64,000 nucleotides of DNA. It comes from Lachnospiraceae bacterium. Lineage in GTDB: Bacteria; Bacillota; Clostridia; Lachnospirales; Lachnospiraceae. Below are positions 34,974-43,218 of the stretch, piece by piece. The notes beneath the pieces were generated by a model, which saw only the letters and a list, made by a program, of their open reading frames with translations, ran no database searches and was not told the origin of the DNA. Numbering within the stretch: position 1 is the stretch's first letter; each line of letters starts with the position of its first letter. The stretch is from contig JAFXGP010000074.1 of the NCBI GenBank assembly GCA_017521195.1, positions 1-64,000 on the forward strand, read 5' to 3'. The translations under genes were made by a program, and so were the position numbers.

Positions 34974-35828
34974 ATGAAGGATTATTCAAGATATCCGGAC
35001 GGAAATAGATATTACTCTGGAGCTGAACGAAAAAAGTCTATTCTCATAAATGAAAAGCCATACTTGGTTAAGTTTCAAAAGAATTCCAGAGAAGGATTAC
35101 GTTTTAACCATGTATCGGAATATTTAGGAAGCCATATTTTTGCTTTACTTGGAATTGAAACGCAAGAAACTTTTTTAGGAACGTATAAGGATGAAAATGT
35201 AGTGGTTATACAAGACTTTCTCGGAGAAGATGAAGTGTTTGTGCCATTTAATGGTGTAGGTGATAGTTCTCTAGAACAAGATAAAGAGAAGTATCAGTAT
35301 TCCTATGAAGATATTATTGAAATGCTTCAGGATAATGTGAAACTTACAGATGTAGAACAAACGATAGATTTGTTTTGGGATATGTTTATTATAGACGCAT
35401 TGATTGCTAATTTTGACCGTCATGGAAGCAATTGGGGATTTATCAAAAAGGATTATAAATATAGACTTTCACCTATTTTCGATAATGGTTCTAGTTTGTT
35501 TCCGCAGCTAAATACAGATGAAAAGATAAAAACTGTTCTTAGTAATCAGAAAGAAATAGATATGCGTATTTATAAATTCCCTACATCACAGGTGAAATAT
35601 AAGGGGAAGAAAAGTTCGTATTATGAAATTATATCAAGTTTAGCTTTTGAAGAATGTAATAATGCGCTTGTCAGAATCGTTGAAAGAATTGATTTTTGCA
35701 AGATCAACAAACTGATTGACTCAGTGGGAAATATTAGTGAAAAACGCAGAGAATTTTATAAAACCATTCTTGAACAAAGATATGAAAAGATATTGCTCAA
35801 ATCGTATAATGAATTAATGTCAAAATAA
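34974..35828 (+). CDS. HipA/CtkA-like protein kinase domain protein
   Basis: A 284 aa protein. YLVKFQKNSREGLRFNHVSEYLG gives an ATP-site lysine and following helix, ALIANFDRHGSNWGF near residue 145 is the catalytic loop (D, N), and SPIFDNGSSLF near residue 163 is the metal-binding DNG. This is the HipA-type kinase core in the compact CtkA-like form, without the N-terminal HipA subdomain. HipA toxins phosphorylate cytoplasmic targets and stop growth. GTG 34965 is in frame, but ATG 34974 is better placed after GAGGTG. The next gene starts 14 bp later. Confidence 0.85.
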   Translation: MKDYSRYPDGNRYYSGAERKKSILINEKPYLVKFQKNSREGLRFNHVSEYLGSHIFALLGIETQETFLGTYKDENVVVIQDFLGEDEVFVPFNGVGDSSLEQDKEKYQYSYEDIIEMLQDNVKLTDVEQTIDLFWDMFIIDALIANFDRHGSNWGFIKKDYKYRLSPIFDNGSSLFPQLNTDEKIKTVLSNQKEIDMRIYKFPTSQVKYKGKKSSYYEIISSLAFEECNNALVRIVERIDFCKINKLIDSVGNISEKRREFYKTILEQRYEKILLKSYNELMSK

Positions 35829-35842
35829 AGGAGGACGAAAAA

Positions 35843-36736
35843 ATGCGAGCAGTAATTAGAGATTGGCAACCTAGAAATAGAATAACGACACCGTTCGCAG
35901 GAACCCCTTCTTATGTGAATTCCGGAATCATCAAGGCAGTTATGAAGAGCGGTGAAAAGATTAGTGTAGCACAAATCGATTATCAGGAATTTGATGAAGA
36001 AAACTTTCAATATGTTATTAGTCCATATTGGGAAATCATAGATGGTCTTCCGGCAAGTGTATTCCAGGGAATACCAGGGATTGATATGGACCTTCGATTA
36101 GAAAGGTATTATAGGGTGAATTATATTCCGACTTTTATTGCGGAAAGGACACCATCTGAAAATAGAGAAGATTTATGGGAGATTCTTGAATCAGTTGGCT
36201 TGGATTATTATGATCGGTTTGAATGGTTGCTTAGAACAACAATGCGTGCGGCGAATGATAATCTGATTGTGGAAAGAAGACGTATGTCACAAGTTGTAGA
36301 AGAATTTACAACAGGAATGTTATCTGCACTTCAATATGGCGATAAGATTATTGTGGATTCTATGGAAGCAATCGCAGATACCTCAGCAGGATTTACAGAT
36401 GGAATATTTACAGTAGTAACGAATGGTGTTGATATCATTAGTCAAAGTGGTCAGATATTAGTTGATGCAATGACACGAGCTGCGATGGTTCCGATTGTTG
36501 TAACTCAAAGAATGATTACTAGACGTGAACATGCAGCTAATAGACGAGATGGTATTGAACATGCTAAGAAGAATGGGAAATACACTGGTAGAAAGCCAAT
36601 AGAGGTAGATGAAAAAGTGCTTCAGCAGGTGAATCGGGAATTGAAGGATGGGATGATTACGGTAGAGGAAGCCATGAGAAGGACGAAGATTGGTTCTAAG
36701 TCAACATTTTACAGGAAGTTAAGAAATTTGAATTAA
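35843..36736 (+). CDS. unknown protein with resolvase-like HTH tail
   Basis: A 297 aa protein with AAAGGAGG before its ATG. The first 225 residues match nothing I know; they include a helical middle (EDLWEILESVGLDYYDRFEWLL) and a hydrophobic stretch near residues 180-225. The last 65 residues read like the DNA-binding tail of a serine resolvase (RRDGIEHAKKNGKYTGRKPI then GSKSTFYRKLRNL), but no resolvase catalytic domain is present. Paired with the HipA-like kinase it may be the regulator or antitoxin, with the promoter inverted repeat as operator. That pairing is inference. Confidence 0.65.
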   Translation: MRAVIRDWQPRNRITTPFAGTPSYVNSGIIKAVMKSGEKISVAQIDYQEFDEENFQYVISPYWEIIDGLPASVFQGIPGIDMDLRLERYYRVNYIPTFIAERTPSENREDLWEILESVGLDYYDRFEWLLRTTMRAANDNLIVERRRMSQVVEEFTTGMLSALQYGDKIIVDSMEAIADTSAGFTDGIFTVVTNGVDIISQSGQILVDAMTRAAMVPIVVTQRMITRREHAANRRDGIEHAKKNGKYTGRKPIEVDEKVLQQVNRELKDGMITVEEAMRRTKIGSKSTFYRKLRNLN

Positions 36737-36892
36737 GTACGATTTTGCGGTAATTTGTTGGTGGGAACGGATTATGCGTTAAAAAAACAAGAGAGTTTTA
36801 TTGGACACAACATGAGTATAATTGGAATTAGGAAGAAGAAATTCTAACTAATTCCTATTTTATTTGTAACAAGAATTGAAAGGAGAACAATC

Positions 36893-37021
36893 ATGTATAT
36901 AATTTTTTGTATTATTTTTGGACCAATCGTAGCTTTAGCAGGAATAAAGATGGCACTGGATATGAATAAATCCAATGGAAGAGGACGTCAGGGTAGAAGG
37001 GGACGAAGACATAGATGGTAG
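36893..37021 (+). CDS. 42-aa membrane peptide with basic tail
   Basis: AAAGGAG precedes the ATG by seven bases. The product starts MYIIFCIIFGPIVALAGI, one transmembrane helix, and ends in a strongly basic tail (GRGRQGRRGRRHRW). It could be a small membrane regulator or toxin-like peptide; no family is recognised. It stands alone between the resolvase-tail gene and the HIRAN gene. Confidence 0.5.
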   Translation: MYIIFCIIFGPIVALAGIKMALDMNKSNGRGRQGRRGRRHRW

Positions 37022-37101
37022 TGGTGATACCATAAAGAGGTTGTCATCTAATAAACATATTTTTTATTTAAAAAATCAGAAAATAAATGGGGGAAAACGA
37101 T

Positions 37102-37395
37102 ATGGAAAAAGTTTATTTTACAATTACGGGTACTAAGCATTATTACGGACAAGAATATTTTGAACCTAAAATGGAAGTGAAATTAGTGAAAGAACCGGAC
37201 AACGAAATTGATAAAGAAGCTATTAAAGTAGAAATGGATGGATTGGGACTTGTGGGTTATGTTGCGAATAGTCCGTTTACAGTACAGGGAGAAAGCATGA
37301 GTGCCGGAAGATTATATGATAAAATTGGAGATAAAGCTACCGGTATTGTTAAGTATATATTGCCGCAAGGTGTTCTTTGTGAATTGATTGTTTGA
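37102..37395 (+). CDS. HIRAN-domain-like protein
   Basis: A 97 aa single-domain protein. ITGTKHYYGQEYF, LVKEPDNEIDKEAIKVEMDG and LGLVGYVANS follow the HIRAN pattern, a small beta-barrel that in helicases binds DNA 3' ends or damaged DNA. The frame opens at 37087, but ATG 37102 after GGGGGAAAA fits better. Stand-alone HIRAN proteins are often found in mobile regions; its partner here is unknown. Confidence 0.75.
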   Translation: MEKVYFTITGTKHYYGQEYFEPKMEVKLVKEPDNEIDKEAIKVEMDGLGLVGYVANSPFTVQGESMSAGRLYDKIGDKATGIVKYILPQGVLCELIV

Positions 37396-37447
37396 TAATT
37401 AATAAGAAAAGTTATAGCGATATAATTATTTAGAAGAAATACTATGG

Positions 37448-37711
37448 GTGAAGAAGTCGGAAGATGCATTGAGCCTGGAGGCAGCAGAACTATTGGAAGT
37501 GTTTCAGTGGAGTTGTTCTGATACAGTGTGTGAAGGGAAGCAGGATAAGATTAAGGAAGAATTAGCTGATGTATTGTGTTATTGTATTTTAATGGCTGAT
37601 AGATGCGGACTGGATATGGATGAAATTGTACAGGTGAAAATGAAACGCAATGGAGAAAAATATCCGGTGGAAAAAGCAAGGGATAGTGCAAAGAAATACG
37701 ATGAATTATAG
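37448..37711 (+). CDS. MazG-like nucleotide pyrophosphohydrolase, N-terminally truncated
   Basis: An 87 aa frame from GTG. SLEAAELLEVFQWS at residues 9-22 and KEELADVLCYCILMADRCGLD near residue 38 carry the E-x-x-E and E-x-x-D magnesium-binding motifs of the MazG-like family, and EKYPVEKARDSAKKYDEL closes it normally. Full-length relatives are about 110 aa and begin with a helix (typically RDERDW..FH) that is missing here. No good ribosome binding site is seen. It is probably a decayed gene, though the catalytic residues remain. Confidence 0.6.
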   Translation: MKKSEDALSLEAAELLEVFQWSCSDTVCEGKQDKIKEELADVLCYCILMADRCGLDMDEIVQVKMKRNGEKYPVEKARDSAKKYDEL

Positions 37712-37746
37712 TGGTTGTATAATTATTTTAAATAGGAACTATAGGT

Positions 37747-37780
37747 AATAGCAAAGGAACAGTGGACCTTTGCTATTTTT
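37747..37780 (+). terminator. rho-independent terminator
   Basis: AATAGCAAAGG (37747-37757) pairs with CCTTTGCTATT (37767-37777), followed by Ts. Confidence 0.85.
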
Positions 37781-37781
37781 G

Positions 37782-37841
37782 TGGAAAAATAGCATAATTT
37801 AGAGAGAATTGTCGGCGGAAGTCGGGATGAGTGGTGTGTGA
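37782..37841 (+). repeat. 60-bp dispersed repeat, copy 2
   Basis: Nearly identical to 34681-34740, same orientation. Together the copies bracket the kinase, resolvase-tail, small membrane peptide, HIRAN and MazG-like genes. The gene-free stretch 37712-38131 contains this repeat, a terminator before it, a hairpin and a promoter after it. Confidence 0.9.
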
Positions 37842-38005
37842 ATAAGTATTGAAGGAGTAATGCCACGGCAATTATGCAGATGCTTCGAAAGAATCCAGTA
37901 AACACAAGGGTTGTAGAGATAAAAACGAAAATTTTTAAGACTGGCATAAGACTATTTTTTAAGGTTTTGAGTTGTGACATGGTGGGTGAAAATGAAAAGT
38001 GAAAT

Positions 38006-38040
38006 CGGCTATTTCTAAGTGTTACTTAGGGATAGCCGAA
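38006..38040. other. 16-bp near-perfect hairpin
   Basis: TCGGCTATTTCTAAGT pairs with ACTTAGGGATAGCCGA around GTT, with two G-U pairs in RNA. It is followed by an A run on the plus strand, so it could be a terminator for leftward transcription or a structured RNA. Confidence 0.5.
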
Positions 38041-38083
38041 AAAATATAGTCTAATAAAATTATGTTTAGCTTTGCATGCATGA

Positions 38084-38089
38084 TATAAT
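38084..38089 (+). promoter_or_regulatory. extended -10 promoter
   Basis: TGATATAAT gives an extended -10 (TATAAT at 38084-38089), with no good -35 box. It lies 43 bp before the start of the membrane protein gene. Confidence 0.45.
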
Positions 38090-38131
38090 ATTAAGGGTAA
38101 CAAGATTTGTAAGAGATACGAAAGGACGAAC

Positions 38132-39676
38132 ATGGAATTTATTCAGGGTGTATTTAATAATCGAGAGATTGCAATTGCATTTTGGGTTATTATAGCTGTA
38201 ACAATATTAATATTTACTAAGGCAGGAAAAGAGTTTTTCAAGTCAGTTATTCCAATTCTTTTTTGCAAGAAGTTCGTTATTTTCTATTTTGTTTTTATAT
38301 CTTTCCTGTGTCTTGTTATATATGGCTTATATAAAATAGAAGTTTGGAGTCCGAAATTGGTAAAGGATACAATTTTTTGGGTTATGTTTGTGGAATTGCC
38401 CGTATTTGCTAAAGCCATTGAAGAAGCTAAGGATGCACACTTTTTTAGAAAATTGATAAAAGATAACATAGCTATTTCTGTTGCAGTAGAGTTTCTAATA
38501 GGATTTTGGACGTTTGATTTGTGGGTGGAAATATTGCTTGTTCCATTGCTGATATTTATTTCAGCATTATACGCGGTTGCTGAAAGGGAAAGGAAAAATA
38601 AGCCGGCAAAAAGTTTTCTGCAGGGTGTTTTAACCTTGTTAGGAATGCTTTCATTTGTATACGCAATATACAATTTAGTACGCTTTCCACAAGATTTCTT
38701 TTCTATAGATACATTAATAGTGTTTGTATTACCTCTTATTTTGTTGGTTTTGAATTTGCCTGTTGTATATGGATTGGCTATATATAATGTTTATGAACAA
38801 ATATTTATACACGTAAAAGGAACAGCTAAAGAAAAACGCAAGATGAAGGTTAGCCTTGTGTTTTTTGCAGGAATAAACTTACACAAGCTATCTAAGATTA
38901 GATCAAATATGCATAAAACAATCGTAATTAGTTTAACAAACAAAGAACTGAAAAATAATCTAGATAAATTACAGAAAGAATTGGATTTACAGATTGGAGA
39001 TAATTACATGAAGCGTTCAAAATTTTATGTAAGAATTTGTGTTGTGGCACTATTTGTCAGTGTCATGGGTTTAATTGGAGTTAATACAGAAGTATCGATT
39101 AAAGATTTGATCACCTTTAATTTTGTATTAGATATTGTGCGTATCAAAGAAATATTTACATACATCTTTTCTACTATGCTCGTGGTTTCTATGGCGCTAC
39201 TTGTTTTGGCAATAGGATTCAAAAAAAAGAGATATGAAGAGATTAGTCAAATTAAAAAATTTGCATTATATGAAGTGTTAGTGGCCGTGAAAAAGCAAGA
39301 GGAGCTCTTGATGGAATATCTGCCAATAGAGGATTCTGTAAGTTTGTTTACATCATACGTATATAATGCATACGAAATAAAAAAAGCGAGTACAAAGGTC
39401 TTAGAAGGCTATGGGAATTTATTGACTTCATGGGAACGTGAGACAATGGAAAGCTTGCAATTTAAAGCTACAGTTTTTGTTGGAAATTTTATTACAGGTG
39501 ACATCGAGGTCCTTCCATATAATGCAGAAACTTTTAAGAAGTATTTTGATGATAAAGTTAAAAGTGCCCCACAGAATGAAAAGATAAATACATTTGAATA
39601 TGGTGTTAAGAGAGATTTAGAACAGTATGTAGAGCAAATTAAAAGATTTAGTAGGGATTTTAAAGTGTACTATTAA
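38132..39676 (+). CDS. multi-spanning membrane protein of unknown function
   Basis: A 514 aa protein with about eight transmembrane helices: two near residues 14-70, several between 95 and 230, and two between 300 and 365. Cytoplasmic stretches are lysine-rich and the last 140 residues are soluble and helical. AAAGGAC precedes the ATG. No transporter or enzyme motif is recognised. Its place at the left edge of the defence island suggests a membrane effector or cargo, which is conjecture. Confidence 0.7.
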   Translation: MEFIQGVFNNREIAIAFWVIIAVTILIFTKAGKEFFKSVIPILFCKKFVIFYFVFISFLCLVIYGLYKIEVWSPKLVKDTIFWVMFVELPVFAKAIEEAKDAHFFRKLIKDNIAISVAVEFLIGFWTFDLWVEILLVPLLIFISALYAVAERERKNKPAKSFLQGVLTLLGMLSFVYAIYNLVRFPQDFFSIDTLIVFVLPLILLVLNLPVVYGLAIYNVYEQIFIHVKGTAKEKRKMKVSLVFFAGINLHKLSKIRSNMHKTIVISLTNKELKNNLDKLQKELDLQIGDNYMKRSKFYVRICVVALFVSVMGLIGVNTEVSIKDLITFNFVLDIVRIKEIFTYIFSTMLVVSMALLVLAIGFKKKRYEEISQIKKFALYEVLVAVKKQEELLMEYLPIEDSVSLFTSYVYNAYEIKKASTKVLEGYGNLLTSWERETMESLQFKATVFVGNFITGDIEVLPYNAETFKKYFDDKVKSAPQNEKINTFEYGVKRDLEQYVEQIKRFSRDFKVYY

Positions 39677-39726
39677 AAACGTCTAATTAAGAGCACGAGA
39701 GATGAAAACTTTAGGTGGAGGTAAAT

Positions 39727-40614
39727 ATGGCAGAAGCACAAAGCAATATTGAGAAAGGAACCTAAGGTGAAGCGTATGTCAGAGATGTTATAGAGAAAGC
39801 TTCCAAATTTGTGGGAAAAACAGTTAGAGTTTTTAATCATGTTATTTTGGATTTTTATTCAGTGTATGGCAAAAGAACAGCAGAAATTGATCATATTATT
39901 GTGACAGATGATAAGATTATCATTGGAGAAACCAAAGCTGCTAATTATGTTCATACGGATTATAGTGAAGTCCCATGGACTCTTTTGAGTGGTGACACAA
40001 CGGATAATCCTATTGTACAAAACCATTATCATAAGCAAGTTTTCTGTTCTTGTTTTGGTATTCCAAGGGAAAGAGTAATAACTGTAGAGTTTCTATTAGA
40101 GTATTCGAATTGTGGTTTAAGAAGTCAGTATCCTAATGATTATGTTTTAGGAAAAGACAATCTGTTGAAAGGACTTTGTCTGTTGTTTTCTGAAAGTAAA
40201 GAAACACTAAATTTTGATGAATTGTGCAAACAACTTGAGAGGATTGAAGCGGCGTCCGTGGGAAGAGAAAACGAACATGAAGAGAACCTAAAGGAAGTAA
40301 GAGAAATTGAAGAAAAGACACGAACTAGAGATAAACATTATAGATTCAAAAGAACAGACATAGCGAAATGTCCATTATGTGATGGTTTCTTGGTTTTTAG
40401 ATATAAGCCATGGGTTAAGAAAAAACTTGGTAATATAAATAATACATGGAACATTGCATTAGGATGTAGTAATTATCCGATAACAGGATGTAATGCCTTC
40501 ATTACACCTAGAAAAGATGGAGGACAAGGATTTGATGATGTAGAAGAGATTCATATAGAGGATAGAATGGAGTGGACGATAGAAGAAAGACATGTGGGGG
40601 ACCATTTTGGATGA
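39727..40614 (+). pseudogene. NERD nuclease-related protein with C4 zinc finger, broken by a stop
   Basis: ATG 39727 follows AGGTGGAGG and opens MAEAQSNIEKGT, then TAA (39763-39765), then GEAYVRDVIEKASKF in the same frame. GE..V is the usual start of the NERD domain, which continues with AEIDHIIVTDDKIIIGETKA (D and E-x-K nuclease-like residues). The C-terminus has a topoisomerase-type four-cysteine zinc finger (CPLCDGF ... LGCSNYPITGC). So codon 13 carries a nonsense change. Re-initiation at GTG 39811 would lose the first NERD strand. Confidence 0.8.
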
Positions 40615-40831
40615 GCATATTAATCTGAAGAAAGAGAATGAGAGACTGAAGGGTGATTTGCAAGCGGAACGGTCAAAAATTCAAGATAAAGATAATCAGA
40701 TTATTGATTTACGAGAAACTAATAATCATTTGAGAAGTGATGTTAATAAGGCAAATAATCGTGCAGAAATAGCGGAATGTGAGTGTAAAAGATTTAAAAG
40801 ATTATTTGGCAAACTTTATGTTAAAAGATAA
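40592..40831 (+). CDS. small coiled-coil protein, 79 aa
   Basis: Overlaps the NERD gene by 23 bp in another frame. From residue 11 onward it is one continuous coiled coil (NLKKENERLKGDLQAERSKI...) ending in a basic FKRLFGKLYVKR. Heptads are clear, but the ribosome binding site is poor. It could be a separate small gene or the displaced C-terminus of the NERD protein after a frameshift. Confidence 0.5.
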   Translation: MWGTILDEHINLKKENERLKGDLQAERSKIQDKDNQIIDLRETNNHLRSDVNKANNRAEIAECECKRFKRLFGKLYVKR

Positions 40832-40919
40832 TATAAAGGTAAACGAAGAAGAGGTAATGTGATTTGCGGCCAGATTATGATGGAATAAAATGCTATGGGA
40901 AAAATGATATGAGTATAGG

Positions 40920-42767
40920 ATGGGATTAGAGGATTCGGAAGAAAAATTACAAGGTTTTTCTTCTGAGACTAAAGTGGAAAATGTAAATGAAGCAATTGAA
41001 TTGTTTAATATTGCCCAATTGCTAGATACAGAAGTACGCCTAAGAAAATGGGATGAAAATACATATAATAGATACAAAGCCAAGTCTCCATTGCTGATGA
41101 AGTTATGTGCGAAATTTTTTCGCGAGATTAGTAGTGGTAACTTTATTCAAATCGAAGAAGGCGTATGTATTTCTTATTTAGAAGATTTTTGGATGTTAAT
41201 AGAAAAGTTTAAGGTTTATGAAAGAATTAATAAGGACACATTCAAACGGTTTCTGGAAGAAAATGATCCCACATTATGGGTAATATTAAAGCATAAACGA
41301 ATTGTTGATTTCTTTGGTCAAGAGTTATCGAGTGTTTTAAGAGTTTCAGAACAGACAGCGGAATTGATTGCACATAATTTTTTGGAAGCAGGCGAGAAAA
41401 TACGATATTATTTTCCGAAAGAGTTACTACCAAGTGAATATGAAGAAATCTTAAAGAAATATGTTGAAAGTGAAAACCCGAATCCTAATTATTTGCATTT
41501 GATAATGATTTACAATAGCACAAAAGAGTGTCCGGTTAGTGATAAGCTTAAGTTGTCTGCAAAGAAAGCATATCATAAGTATTGGGAAAATAATCAAAGA
41601 AGTGGTGCAGGTATAAATTATGGTGTGGAAATTTCCTTTGGAGATATACCAGAAGGAGTGAGACATAGCACAGAAGGTTTGATTAGTAAATACACATATG
41701 GTATTAAATGGTTGGAGGAAAATCTGGATTATCCTACTATTTTAAATAACTTTAAATTTGTGTTTGAGTATTTTGATATGTTTTGGAGATGTACATTTGT
41801 TGCGGTAGAGTCTCAAATGGGAGTATTCGAAAAACATATAGGTATGAAAGGAAAAAGAGAATATATTAGGGGGACATCCTTTAATATGTGTAATATGACA
41901 AGCACTCTTCAAATGAATGCATATTATAACTTTTTACAAAAAAACAACATTGGTCTTGAATTAGTAATAAAATGGTTTTTTGAAGAGTATTTAAAAGAGG
42001 AATTTGGTGCAGACGGATTTGTTTATAATCCGTCTAAGAATGATGCAAGTTGGTTGGATAAGTGTAAAAATATTTCGTCTGAGATGGATGGAGTTTTGAA
42101 ACAGTATCGAATGTATGTTGAGGATGGTCAAATAGACAGAGAGTTGTTGGAAATGTCATCAGAACATATTGTTTTGGGTACAGTACCAAGTTTTCTGAAG
42201 GAAAAGTATGCTTATGCAGAAAGCACGGACATGCATAACAAAATGCATTTGTTGTTCTCTGATCAATCCACCATTACATATACAGAAAAAACAAAAAGCA
42301 CATATAATTCATTCTGTTTGCTTATCATGTCAGAGGAGATGAGACGTTCAGATTTTTTTGAATATCAATTACCATCGATCGATTGGTTGATAGAAAAGAA
42401 CGTTGTGTATGTGGATAATAATGATGTGCTGAGATTAAACAGAGAATATGTCGCAATATTAGCTGACATGTATAAGCATGATGTTGTTTGTGTTCAATAC
42501 TATGGGAAGTATAAACCTGTATTAACTGAAATGAAAGGTTTAAATGATATACGGACGGAAAGTACGTTGTTTTCGGTCCCAGAGACTAATTATTTAAATT
42601 ATATGTTGAACCGGTCGGAATATAGTAATGGAAAAGATTTAAGAAACAAGTACATTCATAGTACATATCCGATGGAAGAAGATGTACAGATGCAGGACTA
42701 TATGGATTTGCTAAAGATTATGATTATTATCATAGGCAAAATTAATGAAGAATTTTTGCTAAAGTGA
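40920..42767 (+). CDS. large helical protein with C-terminal HEPN-type motif
   Basis: A 615 aa soluble protein not recognised overall. Near its end, DLRNKYIHS gives R575-N-x3-H580, the R-x4-6-H motif of HEPN ribonucleases, set in a helix followed by a final long helix as in that fold. The first 500 residues are helical. HEPN proteins in defence loci cleave RNA and stop growth on phage infection. Context (NERD, SIR2, helicase genes) fits defence. The HEPN reading is from the motif and position only. Confidence 0.65.
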   Translation: MGLEDSEEKLQGFSSETKVENVNEAIELFNIAQLLDTEVRLRKWDENTYNRYKAKSPLLMKLCAKFFREISSGNFIQIEEGVCISYLEDFWMLIEKFKVYERINKDTFKRFLEENDPTLWVILKHKRIVDFFGQELSSVLRVSEQTAELIAHNFLEAGEKIRYYFPKELLPSEYEEILKKYVESENPNPNYLHLIMIYNSTKECPVSDKLKLSAKKAYHKYWENNQRSGAGINYGVEISFGDIPEGVRHSTEGLISKYTYGIKWLEENLDYPTILNNFKFVFEYFDMFWRCTFVAVESQMGVFEKHIGMKGKREYIRGTSFNMCNMTSTLQMNAYYNFLQKNNIGLELVIKWFFEEYLKEEFGADGFVYNPSKNDASWLDKCKNISSEMDGVLKQYRMYVEDGQIDRELLEMSSEHIVLGTVPSFLKEKYAYAESTDMHNKMHLLFSDQSTITYTEKTKSTYNSFCLLIMSEEMRRSDFFEYQLPSIDWLIEKNVVYVDNNDVLRLNREYVAILADMYKHDVVCVQYYGKYKPVLTEMKGLNDIRTESTLFSVPETNYLNYMLNRSEYSNGKDLRNKYIHSTYPMEEDVQMQDYMDLLKIMIIIIGKINEEFLLK

Positions 42768-42791
42768 TGTATAAAACAACGGAGGAAATGG

Positions 42792-43196
42792 ATGACAGAT
42801 TTTGATTTAAAATTATGTGATGTCCAAGGCAGGCTATTTGTGTTATCAGTTACCAATGGATATGGCAGCGAGAAATTTGTAAAAATATTTATGAAATCAG
42901 AAACAGCAAAGGAATTAGATTCTAGCTACAATTGCAAACAATGCTTTGGAGAAGAGTATTTGTTTGATGAAGTTATTGAGAATGCCAGAGATATATTTAA
43001 AGAGAATGATGAGATATATTCTTCTGAGTGCATTTATTGGATTGGATACATATATCGATATTGGCATTATTACACGAGGGAATCTAGTGAAGAAATATAT
43101 AAGCAGGCTCCGGTGAAGGCTGTGAAGCAAAACTATGCGAGGCTTTGTATGATGACACCGAAGGAAGTTGTAGAAATATTAAAAAAGACAAAGTGA
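42792..43196 (+). CDS. hypothetical protein of the DUF3990/DUF3791-associated type
   Basis: A 134 aa protein with AACGGAGGAAA before the ATG. It contains CFGEEYLFDEVIENARDIF and YWIGYIYRYWHYYTRESSEEIYKQAP, a tryptophan/tyrosine-rich pattern I associate with small proteins encoded next to DUF3990 ADP-ribosyltransferase-like toxins. No such toxin is adjacent here, so it may be a lone antitoxin or have another partner. The family link is from memory and is tentative. Confidence 0.6.
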   Translation: MTDFDLKLCDVQGRLFVLSVTNGYGSEKFVKIFMKSETAKELDSSYNCKQCFGEEYLFDEVIENARDIFKENDEIYSSECIYWIGYIYRYWHYYTRESSEEIYKQAPVKAVKQNYARLCMMTPKEVVEILKKTK

Positions 43197-43218
43197 TTAT
43201 ATTTACAGCAGGAGATAG

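Noticed and set aside
35843..36736. Serine resolvase gene
   Set aside because: Only the DNA-binding tail resembles a resolvase; the catalytic serine domain is absent.
38284..38673. 129-codon minus-strand frame inside the membrane protein gene
   Set aside because: No ribosome binding site, and the opposite strand has a coherent membrane protein.
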